The notes below the pieces were generated by a model. It had not been told where the DNA came from. It searched no databases and saw only the letters and a program-made list of their open reading frames with translations. This document shows, one piece after another, positions 7,016 through 15,363 of a stretch of DNA of 15,373 bases. Made by a program: the position numbers and the translations under genes. The stretch lies in contig CAYQTJ010000065.1 in NCBI GenBank assembly GCA_964420395.1, positions 1 through 15,373 on the forward strand, read 5' to 3'. How positions within the stretch are numbered: the stretch's first letter is position 1; every line of letters begins with the position of its first letter. The stretch comes from CAVSZB01 sp964420395 (GTDB lineage Bacteria; Krumholzibacteriota; Krumholzibacteriia; LZORAL124-64-63).

Positions 7016-8133
7016 CGACGTCGAATGTCCGGATGATGGCGGTGGTGCTGATCGCGGCGGCGGCGGCCGGCGCCGGCTGCTCGCGCACGAACGCGGACCG
7101 GGAGGCGAAGGCGGGGGAACGGCCCGCCGTCGCCGTGGAGGTGGTGGCGGTGGCGGCCGGGCCCTGGACCCGGTCGGTCGAGGTCGCCGGCGCGCTGGCG
7201 CCCAGGCGCGCGGCCGACGTCAAGAGCGAGTACTCCGGCACGGTGGCCGAGGTGCTCGTGACCGAGTGGGACCCGGTGCGGCGCGGCGCCACGCTGGCGC
7301 GCCTCGACGCGCGCGACGCGGAGGCGATGCTGGCGGGCGCGAAGGCGGCCCTTCTGCAGTCCGAGGTGGCGGAGACACGCGCGGTGCGCGAACTGGAGCG
7401 CGGCGTGCGGCTGCGCGAGTCGGGACTCGCCACGCAGCAGGCCCTCGACGACGCCCGCACCGCGCGCGAGGCCGCCGCGGCCGCCACGGCCGCCGCCCGC
7501 GCCCAGTTCGAGGCCGCGCGGACGCGCCTCGACAAGACCGTGATCCGCGCGCCGCTAGACGGCGAGGTCGCCTTCCGCGGCGTCGACGTGGGCGACTACG
7601 TGGAGAGCATGGGCGCGCGCGAGCCGATGTTCCGTGTCGTGGACAATCGCCAGCTCGATCTCACGGTGACGGTTCCCGCCGCGAAGATGGGCCTCGTGAG
7701 CCCGGGCCAGCCGGTCGCCTTCACCACCGAGGCCGTGCCCGGACGCACCTTCACGGGCATCGTCAAGCGGATCAACCCCGCGGTCGACGAGGCCACCCGC
7801 GCCGTGAAGGTGCTCGTCGAGGTCACCAACGCCGACGGCGCCCTGCGGGGCGGCCTGTTCGTGCGGGGCCGCATCGACGCCGGCAAGCGGCCGGGCGTCC
7901 TGCGGCTGCCGCGGACCGCGCTGTTGTCCTGGGACGTCGCGGCGCGGCAGGGCGAGGTCTTCGCGGTGAGGGACGACGTGGCCCGGCGCTGCCGGATCGA
8001 GACCGGCGAAGCGGGCGACGATGTCGTGGAAGTGGCGGCCGGGCTGGCCGCCGGCGACCGCGTGATCACGCGCGGCGCCTTCAACGTGCGCGACGGCGAC
8101 CGCGTCAACGTGGTCGCCGCGGCCGGGGAGTGA
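7012..8133 (+). CDS. RND efflux periplasmic adaptor (membrane fusion protein)
   Basis: 373-residue HlyD/AcrA-type adaptor that links the inner-membrane pump to the outer-membrane channel. The N-terminal segment is hydrophobic and Ala-rich with Cys at 23 (AGAGC-SRT), suggesting a lipoprotein anchor like AcrA/MexA, although the residue at -3 is Gly rather than Leu. Domains in order: first lipoyl half about 65-100 (ADVKSEYSGTVAEVLV), alpha-helical hairpin about 101-175 rich in Ala, Glu and Arg, second lipoyl half about 176-210 (TVIRAPLDGEVAFRGVDVGD), beta-barrel about 213-290, membrane-proximal domain about 295-370. The hairpin is short, as in many adaptors that touch the channel tip to tip. It overlaps the regulator by four bases, and three bases separate it from the permease start. 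Confidence 0.93.
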   Translation: MTTSNVRMMAVVLIAAAAAGAGCSRTNADREAKAGERPAVAVEVVAVAAGPWTRSVEVAGALAPRRAADVKSEYSGTVAEVLVTEWDPVRRGATLARLDARDAEAMLAGAKAALLQSEVAETRAVRELERGVRLRESGLATQQALDDARTAREAAAAATAAARAQFEAARTRLDKTVIRAPLDGEVAFRGVDVGDYVESMGAREPMFRVVDNRQLDLTVTVPAAKMGLVSPGQPVAFTTEAVPGRTFTGIVKRINPAVDEATRAVKVLVEVTNADGALRGGLFVRGRIDAGKRPGVLRLPRTALLSWDVAARQGEVFAVRDDVARRCRIETGEAGDDVVEVAAGLAAGDRVITRGAFNVRDGDRVNVVAAAGE

Positions 8134-8136
8134 GCG

Positions 8137-11100
8137 ATGTTCCTGTCGAACCTGTCCATCAAGCGCCCCGTCGTGGCGACCGTGATGATGCTGGCGCTGG
8201 TCACGCTCGGCCTCTTCTCCTACCGGCGGCTCTCCATCGACATGTACCCGGACGTGGAGATCCCGGTGCTGTCGATCGTCACCATCTACCCCGGCGCCTC
8301 GCCCGAGACGGTCGAGCGCGAGGTGAGCAAGCCGATCGAGGAGGCGGTGAACCCGATCGCCGGCGTGAAGCACGTCTCATCGGTGTCGCGCGAGGGGGTT
8401 TCGACCGTGGTCGTCGAGTTCGAGCTCGAGGTGAAGATCGACGACGCGACCCAGGACGCCCGCGGCAAGATCAGCGCCGTGCGCGGCGACCTGCCCCGCG
8501 ACATCGAGGAGCCGATCATCCAGAAGCTGGACTTCGCCGCCGCCCCGGTCGTCTCGCTGGCCCTGCGCTCGTCGGCGCTGACGCCGCGCCAGCTGAACGA
8601 CCTCGCCGAGAAGCGTGTGCAGCGCCGGCTGGAGAACCTCACCGGCGTGGGCAAGGTCGACCTCGTGGGACCTTCCCGGCGCGAAGTCGCGGTGGAGCTG
8701 CTGCCCGACCGCCTCGACGCGCTGGGCATCGGCGTGGACGAGGTCATTGCGGGACTGCGGGCCGAGAACGTGAACGTCCCCCTGGGCCGGCTCACGAGCG
8801 GCGGCACGGAGTACCCGGTCCGCGTGTCGGGCAAGCCGGCGGCGGTCGACGGGTTCGCCGGCATGGTGATCGTCGAGCGGGAAGGGCGCGGCGTCACGCT
8901 GGGCGAGGTGGCCACGATCGTGGACGGCATCGAGGAACAGCGGTCGCTCGCCCTGGTGGACGGCCAGCCGGCGATCGCGCTGGACATCATCAAGCAGTCG
9001 GGCGCCAACGCGGTGGAGGTCGTGGACGCCGTCAGGCGCGAGATGGCGGCGTTGCGCGCCGAGTTGCCGGCCGGCACGACCCTCGATCTGGTGCGCGACG
9101 GGTCCGTGTCGATCCGCGAGTCGGTGCGCGACGTGCAGGAGACGCTGCTCATCGGCGCCCTGCTGACCGTGCTGATCGTCTTCTGCTTCCTGAACTCGTG
9201 GCGCTCGACGGTCATCACCGGGCTCACGCTGCCGATCGCGGTCATCTCCTCGTTCATCGTCATGAACTTCATGCACATGACGCTCAACATGATGACCCTG
9301 ATGGCGCTGTCCCTGGCGATCGGCCTGCTGATCGACGACGCCATCGTCGTCCGCGAGAACATCGTGAGGCACCTCGAGCGCGGCAAGGACCACCACGCGG
9401 CCGCCCGCGACGGCACGGCCGAGATCGGCCTGGCAGTGCTCGCCACCACGATGTCGATCGTGGCGGTGTTCGTGCCGGTCGCGTTCATGAAGGGGATCGT
9501 GGGGCGCTTCTTCGCCCAGTTCGGCATCACGGTGGCCTTCGCCGTGCTCGTGTCGCTGTTCGTCTCGTTTACCCTCGACCCCATGCTCTCGTCGCGCTGG
9601 GTGGATCCCGACATCGCCCGCACGGGGCCGCGCAACCGCATCGCGCGCGCGCTGGACCGCTTCAACGCCTGGTTCGACCGCACCGCCGACGGCTACCGCG
9701 GCCTGATCGGTTGGGCCCTCGACCACCGCCGCACGGTGGTGGCGATGGCCGGGGTCGCCTTCCTGGCCGGCCTGTTCGCCATGGGCTCGCTGGAGAGCGA
9801 GTTCATGCCGGGCATCGATCAGTCGGAGTTCCAGGTCAACTTCCTCGCCGCGCCGGACGCCTCCCTCGATGAGACGCGCGGCCGGGTCGAGGCCGTGCTC
9901 GCAACGCTGCGGGCGCTGCCGGAGGTGGAGCGCACGTACGCCACGATCGGCGCGGGAGACGACGGCACCGTGCGGGACGCCGGCGTGTACGTGAAGCTGA
10001 CGGACAAGCGGAAGCGCTCGCGCAGCCAGGACGAAATCATGCGCGACGTGCGCGGGCGCCTGGCGTCGGTGCCGGGCATCCTGCCGAGTCTCGGGATGGC
10101 CGACCAGCTCGACACGCGCAAGCCGCTCCTCATCAACCTGCGGGGCGAGGACCTGTCGCTCCTGAAGCGGTACGCGGCGCAGTACAAGGAGGAGCTCTAC
10201 GGGATCCCCGGCGTCGTCGACCTCGAGGTGTCGCTGGAGATCGACACGCCGGAGTACCGGCTCACCGTGGACCGCGAGCGGGCCGCCGACGAGGGGGTCA
10301 ACACGGGCATGGTCGTCAGCGCGCTCGGAACGCTGGTAGGGGGCCAGGTCGTGACCACGTTCGAGGACGAGGACGGCGACGCCGTGGACGTGCGGCTGCG
10401 CCTGCCCGGCGAACTGCGCCGGGAGATCGGCCAGATCGACGCGCTGCGCCTGGCGAAGAGCAAGGAGGGGGATCCGGTGCGGCTGTTTCCGCTGGGCGAC
10501 CTCGTCCGGCACGACCTCGACACGACGCCGGCGCAGATCGATCGCCAGGACCTCTCGCGCCAGGTCGTGATTTCGGCCAACCTCGACGGTCTGCCGCTCG
10601 GCACCGCGGTCCGCGAGGCGAAGCTGGCCGCCGCGCGCCTGGAGATGGAGCCCGGCTACCGCGTCGTCTTCGGCGGGGAGAACGAGACCATGGACGAGTC
10701 GTTCGCCGCCATGGGCGAGGCCCTCCTGCTCGCCATCATCATGGTGTATCTGATCCTGGCCGCCCAGTTCGAGTCGTTCGTGGACCCGCTGTCGATCATG
10801 CTGTCGCTGCCGCTCTCCGTGGTGGGCATGGCCGGCATGCTCCTGCTCACGGGGGACACCGTGAGCATCGTCTCGCTGATCGGACTGATCATGCTGATGG
10901 GCCTGGTGACGAAGAACGCCATCCTCCTGGTGGACCGCGCCCGTTCGCTGCGCGCGGAGGGGACGCCGCGGCGCGAGGCCCTCATCGAGGCGGGCCGCAC
11001 CCGCCTCCGCCCGATCATGATGACAACCCTGGCGATGATCTTCGGCATGCTGCCGCTGGCGCTGGCCCTCGGCTCCGGCGCGGAGATGCGGGCGCCGATG

Positions 11101-12570
11101 GGCCGCGCGGTGATCGGCGGCCTGCTCACCTCGACGCTGCTCACGCTGCTCGTCGTGCCGGTCGTCTACTCGCTGCTGGACGATCTCGTCCTGGCGGCGC
11201 GCCGGCGACGGGCGGCCGCGCGGGCGGGGGCCTCGCCGCTGCCGGTGGCGCTGCTGGCGTTCGCGCTGCTGGCGACCGCGGCCGCCGGCGGCGCGCTGGC
11301 CGCCGACCCGCCGACGGCGGCGCCACGGACCCGCGAGACGCGCGGCGACACCCTGGTCCTGACGCTGCCGGAGGCGCTGCGGCTGGCCGACGCGCGCAAT
11401 CCCGACCTGCTCGCGGCCCGCGAGTACGGCCGCTGGGTGCGCGGGCGGTACGTGGAGGAGCGCGCGGGGGCCCTGCCGAAGATCGAGCTGCTGGCCGGCA
11501 TTTCCCGCCAGCGCGACGAGAGCCAGCAGGCCCTCTTCGGCGGGCTGTTCCCGCCACAGCAGGACTACCGCCACGCGGAGGCCAGGCTGTCGCAGGCGCT
11601 GTTCACCTGGGGGCAGGTCGGCGCGGCGATCCACGCCGCCGGCGAGGGGATGGCGGAAGCCGACGATCGCGTGAACCGCGCCGCTCAGGCGGTGCGCCGC
11701 GATGTGACCGGGACGTTCTGCGACGTGCTGCTGGCGCGCGAGCTGGCCGCCATCGCGCGGCAGAACCTGAACCAGAAGGAACGGCACCTGGACGAGGCGC
11801 GGCGCAAGTACGACGAGGGCACGGCGACCGACTACGACGTCCTCGCGGCCCGCGTGGCGGCAGACAACGCCCGTCCGGAGGCGATCCGCGCCGCCAACGC
11901 GGTGCGCTCGGCCCTCGACCGCCTGCGCTTCCTGCTCGCCATCGAGGGGAGCGAGGTGGAGGTGACCGGCAGTCTCGAGACGGCGCCGGCCGCGGCGGCC
12001 GACCCCGCCGCCTCCCTGGCGCTGGCGCTGGCGCACCGGCCGGAGCTGGCCGCCCTCGAGCACCAGCAGGCCATCGCGCGCGACGTGGTCCGCATCTACC
12101 GGGCCGGGGACAAGCCGCGGCTCGACCTACAGGCCGCCTACGGCCGGCGCGAATACGAGATCGACGGCCGCGTGGCCGTCGGCCCGGCCTGGAGCGCCGG
12201 CGTGACCCTGTCGTTCCCCATCTTCGACGGCTTGCGCACGCGAGGCAAGGTCGCCCAGGCCCGGAGCGATCTGCGCACCCTCGAGATCTCCGCCGCGCGC
12301 CAGCGCGACGCCATCGTGCTCGAGGTGCGCAACGCCCTGCACGCCGTCGAGGAGGCCCGAGAGATCGCCACGGCGCTGGCCGGCACGGTGGCGCAGGCCG
12401 AACAGCTGTTGCGGATGGCCGAAGACGGCTTCGAGCTGGGCGTCACCACCCGCCTCGACGTGGAGGACGCGCAGCTCAACCTCTCCGCCGCGCGCGGCAA
12501 CCACGCCCGCGCCCTGCGCGACCGCCTCGTCGCCGAGACCGAGCTGGCGCGGGCCCAGGGGACGCTCTAG
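8137..12570 (+). CDS. RND multidrug-type permease fused to TolC-like outer-membrane factor
   Basis: One 1477-codon frame carrying two normally separate pump parts. Residues 1-1031 are a full-length RND permease: TM1 near 12-30, a first periplasmic loop, a TM cluster about 335-545, a second periplasmic loop and a final TM cluster about 870-1020. Proton-relay residues are D400 and D401 in GLLIDDAIVV (TM4) and K926 in GLVTKNAILLVD (TM10), with RLRPIMMTTL at 956-965. The sequence resembles HAE multidrug pumps more than metal (Cus/Czc) pumps. Residues about 1066-1477 are a TolC/OEP protein with two repeats, starting LTLPEALRLADARNPDL and with FPIFDG opening the last beta/helix part. Between them, RRRR (1022-1025) precedes a hydrophobic stretch ending ALA-AD (1053-1057), a signal-peptide layout. 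GGGGAG lies six bases before the start. No stop or plausible internal ATG with ribosome site is seen at the junction. Predicted job: proton-driven export of drugs or other amphiphiles across both membranes with the adjacent adaptor. Confidence 0.93.
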   Translation: MFLSNLSIKRPVVATVMMLALVTLGLFSYRRLSIDMYPDVEIPVLSIVTIYPGASPETVEREVSKPIEEAVNPIAGVKHVSSVSREGVSTVVVEFELEVKIDDATQDARGKISAVRGDLPRDIEEPIIQKLDFAAAPVVSLALRSSALTPRQLNDLAEKRVQRRLENLTGVGKVDLVGPSRREVAVELLPDRLDALGIGVDEVIAGLRAENVNVPLGRLTSGGTEYPVRVSGKPAAVDGFAGMVIVEREGRGVTLGEVATIVDGIEEQRSLALVDGQPAIALDIIKQSGANAVEVVDAVRREMAALRAELPAGTTLDLVRDGSVSIRESVRDVQETLLIGALLTVLIVFCFLNSWRSTVITGLTLPIAVISSFIVMNFMHMTLNMMTLMALSLAIGLLIDDAIVVRENIVRHLERGKDHHAAARDGTAEIGLAVLATTMSIVAVFVPVAFMKGIVGRFFAQFGITVAFAVLVSLFVSFTLDPMLSSRWVDPDIARTGPRNRIARALDRFNAWFDRTADGYRGLIGWALDHRRTVVAMAGVAFLAGLFAMGSLESEFMPGIDQSEFQVNFLAAPDASLDETRGRVEAVLATLRALPEVERTYATIGAGDDGTVRDAGVYVKLTDKRKRSRSQDEIMRDVRGRLASVPGILPSLGMADQLDTRKPLLINLRGEDLSLLKRYAAQYKEELYGIPGVVDLEVSLEIDTPEYRLTVDRERAADEGVNTGMVVSALGTLVGGQVVTTFEDEDGDAVDVRLRLPGELRREIGQIDALRLAKSKEGDPVRLFPLGDLVRHDLDTTPAQIDRQDLSRQVVISANLDGLPLGTAVREAKLAAARLEMEPGYRVVFGGENETMDESFAAMGEALLLAIIMVYLILAAQFESFVDPLSIMLSLPLSVVGMAGMLLLTGDTVSIVSLIGLIMLMGLVTKNAILLVDRARSLRAEGTPRREALIEAGRTRLRPIMMTTLAMIFGMLPLALALGSGAEMRAPMGRAVIGGLLTSTLLTLLVVPVVYSLLDDLVLAARRRRAAARAGASPLPVALLAFALLATAAAGGALAADPPTAAPRTRETRGDTLVLTLPEALRLADARNPDLLAAREYGRWVRGRYVEERAGALPKIELLAGISRQRDESQQALFGGLFPPQQDYRHAEARLSQALFTWGQVGAAIHAAGEGMAEADDRVNRAAQAVRRDVTGTFCDVLLARELAAIARQNLNQKERHLDEARRKYDEGTATDYDVLAARVAADNARPEAIRAANAVRSALDRLRFLLAIEGSEVEVTGSLETAPAAAADPAASLALALAHRPELAALEHQQAIARDVVRIYRAGDKPRLDLQAAYGRREYEIDGRVAVGPAWSAGVTLSFPIFDGLRTRGKVAQARSDLRTLEISAARQRDAIVLEVRNALHAVEEAREIATALAGTVAQAEQLLRMAEDGFELGVTTRLDVEDAQLNLSAARGNHARALRDRLVAETELARAQGTL
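11200..11301 (+). other. Signal-peptide-like junction between RND and TolC parts
   Basis: Codes for residues 1022-1055 of the fusion. RRRR and a further Arg supply a positive n-region, LPVALLAFALLATAAAG a hydrophobic core, and ALA followed by ADPP a signal peptidase I-like site. Because RND C-termini lie in the cytoplasm, this segment would carry the TolC part across the inner membrane, either as a 13th membrane span or as a cleaved internal signal. There is no Cys, so the TolC part is not a lipoprotein. A GTG at 11245 is in frame but lacks a well-placed ribosome site. Confidence 0.7.
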
Positions 12571-12610
12571 CCGCCGCCGCGTCCCGGCCCTGTTCGCGCT
12601 CCCGGCCGCG

Positions 12611-12619
12611 TGCTAGGCT
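12611..12619 (+). promoter_or_regulatory. Candidate extended -10 promoter for the M14 gene
   Basis: TG-C-TAGGCT matches the extended -10 pattern (4 of 6 positions in the hexamer). It shares the GTGCTA core with the nuclease promoter at 4326-4331. The -35 position (TGTTCG) is poor. The predicted leader is about 40 bases. It suggests that the peptidase is transcribed apart from the efflux operon. Confidence 0.35.
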
Positions 12620-12666
12620 GTCCGGCACGCGCTGCGAATGCCCGTTCCACGCCACGAAGGATCGTC

Positions 12667-15333
12667 ATGATGCGCAGACTCCGACTGCCCTCCGTGCTCC
12701 TCGTGCTCCTGGCCCCGCTCGCCGCCGCCGCCGCGGACGGATCCCCGCCCCCGTCCGCCGTCGCCGCCCCGCCGGCGCCGGAGGCGCACTTCGCGTTCCG
12801 TCCGGGCGCCGACGGGCAGCTCATCGACTACGGGCAGCTCATCGACTACCTCGAGGTCCTCGACGCGGCCTCGCCGCGGCTGGAGCTGCGCGAGATCGGC
12901 GCCTCCCCGCTCGGCCGACCGATGTACGTGGCGTTCATCTCGAGCGCGGAGAACATCGGGCGCCTCGACGAGCTGCGCGAGATCAACCGCCGCCTCGCGC
13001 TCGACCCCGCTATACCCGACCGGGAGCGCGACGGGCTGCTCGCGCGCGGACGCCTGTTCCTCATGGCGACGCTGTCGATGCACGCCGAGGAACTCGCCCC
13101 GTGCCAGGCCCTGCCGCTCTACGCCCACGAGCTGGTCACGACCGACGATCCCGCAATCACGCGCCAGCTCGCAGAGGTCGTCTGGATGGTGGTCCCCGCC
13201 CACAACCCCGACGGGCTCGACATGGTGGTGGAGAACTACCGCAAGTACCGGGGCACGGCCTGGGACGGGGCGTCGCTGCCGGCCGTCTACCACCGCTATG
13301 TCGGCCACGACAACAACCGCGACTTCGTCACGCTCACCCAGGCCGACACCCGCGCCGTCTCGCGCCTCTTTTCCACCGAGTGGTTCCCCCAGGTGCTGGT
13401 CGAGAAGCACGGCATGGGGGCCTCGGGCCCCCGCTTCTACTGCCCGCCCAGCAACGATCCGATCGCCGAGAACATCGAGGCGGGCATCTGGAACTGGATC
13501 GCCGTTTTCGGCACCGGGATGGCGAGGGACATGTCCCAGGACGGTCTGAAGGGCGTGGCGCAGCACTGGGCGTTCGACGAGTACTGGCCCGGCTCCACCG
13601 AGACCTCCAACTGGAAGAACGTGGTGTCCCTGCTGACCGAGAACGCCGGCACGAACGGCGCCTCGCCGCTCTACGTGGAGCCGACGGAGCTGACCGCCGA
13701 CGACAAGGGACTGGCCGAGTACAAGAAGAGCGTCAACCTGCCCGACCCCTGGCCCGGCGGCTGGTGGCGGCTCGGCGACGCGGTGGCCTACGAGCTGTCC
13801 TCCTTCCGCTCCCTGCTGCGCACGGCCGGCGCGAACCGCGCCGACCTGCTGCGCTTCCGCAACGACCTCTGCCGGCGCGAGGTGGCGCGCGGCCGCAGCC
13901 AGGCGCCCTATTACTTCGTGCTGCCGCCCGCACAGCGGTCCCGTGGCGAGTGGGTGCAGCTGGTGAACCTGCTCCGGGAGCACGGCGTGCGACTGTTCAC
14001 GCTGCCGCGGGAGGTCGAAGCCGGCGAACGGCGCTTCGCGGCCGGCTCGGTGATCGTGCCGCTCGCCCAGCCCTACCGCCCCTTCATCAAGGAGGTGCTG
14101 GAGCGCCAGACCTATCCCGAGCGGCACTACACGCCGGGCGGCGAACTGATCCGTCCCTACGACATCACGAGCTGGTCGCTGCCGCTGCACCGCGGCGTGA
14201 CGGCGGAACAGGTCGACACGCGGGCGCCGGAGCTGGAGGCGGCGTGGCAGCCGCTCGACGGCCCCTTCGCCCTGCCCCACCCCGGCCCTGGACCGGACGC
14301 GACGAGCTGGGGCGTCGCCTTCGCGGCCGACGAGAACGAGGCCTTCCGCGCCGGCTTCCTGGCGTGCGCGGCGGGCCTGCCGGTGCTGCGCACGACGGAG
14401 GCGGCGACGATCGACGGCGCCGGCCTGCCCGCCGGCAGCTTCGTGATCCGCGCCGGCGCCGGCCCCACCCTCGCCACGCTGCTGGACGCCCTCGTCGTGC
14501 CGCCTCTGGTGCTGTCCCGCGAGCCGGCGGTCGGCCTGCGCCCGCTCGTCGCCCCGCGCATCGCCCTCGTCGAGACCGCCTTCCACGACATGGACGCCGG
14601 CTGGACGCGCTACCTCCTGGATGCCTACGGCGTCCCGTTCACGGTCGTGCGCCCCGGCGAGATCCCCACGCGCGACCTCGCCCGGAGCTTCGACGTGATC
14701 GTCTTCCCGAGCAGCGACAAGGAGGTGCTGCTGCAGGGACGCTACAAGTTCGACGACACCGCCTACGTGGCCGACCTCCCGCCGGAGCATCGCAAGGGGA
14801 TCGGCGCCAAGGGGATGGAGAAGCTGATGGCCTTCGCCGACCAGGGGGGCATCATCCTGGCGTGGGGCCGCGCGTGCGAGCTGTTCCTGGGGGTGCAGGA
14901 GATCAGGCGCGGCAAGGACGAGGTGGAGGAGTTCAGGCTGCCGGTGGACGACGTCAGCGACAAGCTGGCCAAGCAGGGACTCTCGGTTGCCGGCGCCTGG
15001 TTGCGCGCCCGGGTGACGCCGGACAGTCCGCTGACCTGGGGCATGCCGGAAGATGCCGGCTTCTTCTCCCGCGGCAAGCCGGTCTTCCGCACCTCGCAGC
15101 CCGGCCTCGACTGCGATCGGCGCGTGCTGGTGGCCCACCCCGAGCGGGACATCCTGGCCTCGGGCTACGCCGAGGGCGAGAAACTGCTCGGCAACACCGC
15201 CGCAGGAGTCTGGGCGCGCAAGGGGAAGGGGCAGTTCGTCCTGTTCGCCTTCTCCCCGCAGTTCCGCGGCTCGACGCCGGCGACCTACAAGCTGCTGTTC
15301 AACGCGCTGCTGCTGCCGCGGCTCGCGCCGTAG
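12667..15333 (+). CDS. Exported M14-family zinc carboxypeptidase-like protein
   Basis: 888 residues. The signal peptide occupies about residues 1-23 (RRLRLPSVLLVLLAPLAAAAA). The M14 peptidase domain (about 48-345) has zinc ligands H139 and E142 in MHAEELAP and H248 in VEKHGMG, the substrate-carboxylate segment HDNNRDF (N217-R218), and probable catalytic E325 in LLTENAG. All key residues of a metallocarboxypeptidase seem present. The middle part (about 390-620) is not recognisable. Residues about 632-750 resemble a class I glutamine-amidotransferase-like fold (VIVFPSSDKE, then GGIILAWGRACEL) without a clear catalytic triad, an arrangement I recall from large M14-like proteins of high-GC environmental bacteria. 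The start at 12667 is chosen for GAAGGA five bases upstream; the next codon is also ATG. An exact 18-base tandem duplication adds GQLIDY near the start of the domain. Likely role: peptide trimming in the periplasm or outside; substrate unknown. Confidence 0.9.
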   Translation: MMRRLRLPSVLLVLLAPLAAAAADGSPPPSAVAAPPAPEAHFAFRPGADGQLIDYGQLIDYLEVLDAASPRLELREIGASPLGRPMYVAFISSAENIGRLDELREINRRLALDPAIPDRERDGLLARGRLFLMATLSMHAEELAPCQALPLYAHELVTTDDPAITRQLAEVVWMVVPAHNPDGLDMVVENYRKYRGTAWDGASLPAVYHRYVGHDNNRDFVTLTQADTRAVSRLFSTEWFPQVLVEKHGMGASGPRFYCPPSNDPIAENIEAGIWNWIAVFGTGMARDMSQDGLKGVAQHWAFDEYWPGSTETSNWKNVVSLLTENAGTNGASPLYVEPTELTADDKGLAEYKKSVNLPDPWPGGWWRLGDAVAYELSSFRSLLRTAGANRADLLRFRNDLCRREVARGRSQAPYYFVLPPAQRSRGEWVQLVNLLREHGVRLFTLPREVEAGERRFAAGSVIVPLAQPYRPFIKEVLERQTYPERHYTPGGELIRPYDITSWSLPLHRGVTAEQVDTRAPELEAAWQPLDGPFALPHPGPGPDATSWGVAFAADENEAFRAGFLACAAGLPVLRTTEAATIDGAGLPAGSFVIRAGAGPTLATLLDALVVPPLVLSREPAVGLRPLVAPRIALVETAFHDMDAGWTRYLLDAYGVPFTVVRPGEIPTRDLARSFDVIVFPSSDKEVLLQGRYKFDDTAYVADLPPEHRKGIGAKGMEKLMAFADQGGIILAWGRACELFLGVQEIRRGKDEVEEFRLPVDDVSDKLAKQGLSVAGAWLRARVTPDSPLTWGMPEDAGFFSRGKPVFRTSQPGLDCDRRVLVAHPERDILASGYAEGEKLLGNTAAGVWARKGKGQFVLFAFSPQFRGSTPATYKLLFNALLLPRLAP
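12814..12849 (+). repeat. Exact 18-bp tandem duplication inside the M14 gene
   Basis: The 18-base unit GGGCAGCTCATCGACTAC occurs twice head to tail without a mismatch and keeps frame, giving GQLIDYGQLIDY at about residues 50-61, just after the signal and linker region. The perfect identity suggests recent slippage or a repeat-handling error in assembly. Confidence 0.95.
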
Positions 15334-15334
15334 G

Positions 15335-15363
15335 GCCGGTCGCGGCGGGCGGCCGCGACCGGC
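15335..15363 (+). terminator. 12-bp perfect stem-loop after the M14 gene
   Basis: GCCGGTCGCGGC / GCCGCGACCGGC with a 5-base loop (GGGCG), beginning two bases after the stop codon. As with the hairpin after the nuclease gene, no T-tract is visible, though the window ends ten bases later. Confidence 0.65.

Noticed and set aside
8377..12063. Very long open frame on the minus strand opposite the RND-TolC gene (over 1200 codons)
   Set aside because: Stop codons are rare in all frames at this GC. The translation is low-complexity, rich in Arg, His, Gln and Asp, with no domain, while the plus strand encodes clear RND and TolC motifs.
11245..12570. Separate translation of the TolC part from the in-frame GTG at 11245
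   Set aside because: No ribosome site at a proper distance, and the start would remove the positive n-region of the signal. Read-through from the permease fits better, though internal initiation is not fully excluded.
12613..15138. Long minus-strand open frame opposite the M14 gene
   Set aside because: It is a shadow of the M14 coding frame: biased composition, no recognisable motif, no ribosome site.
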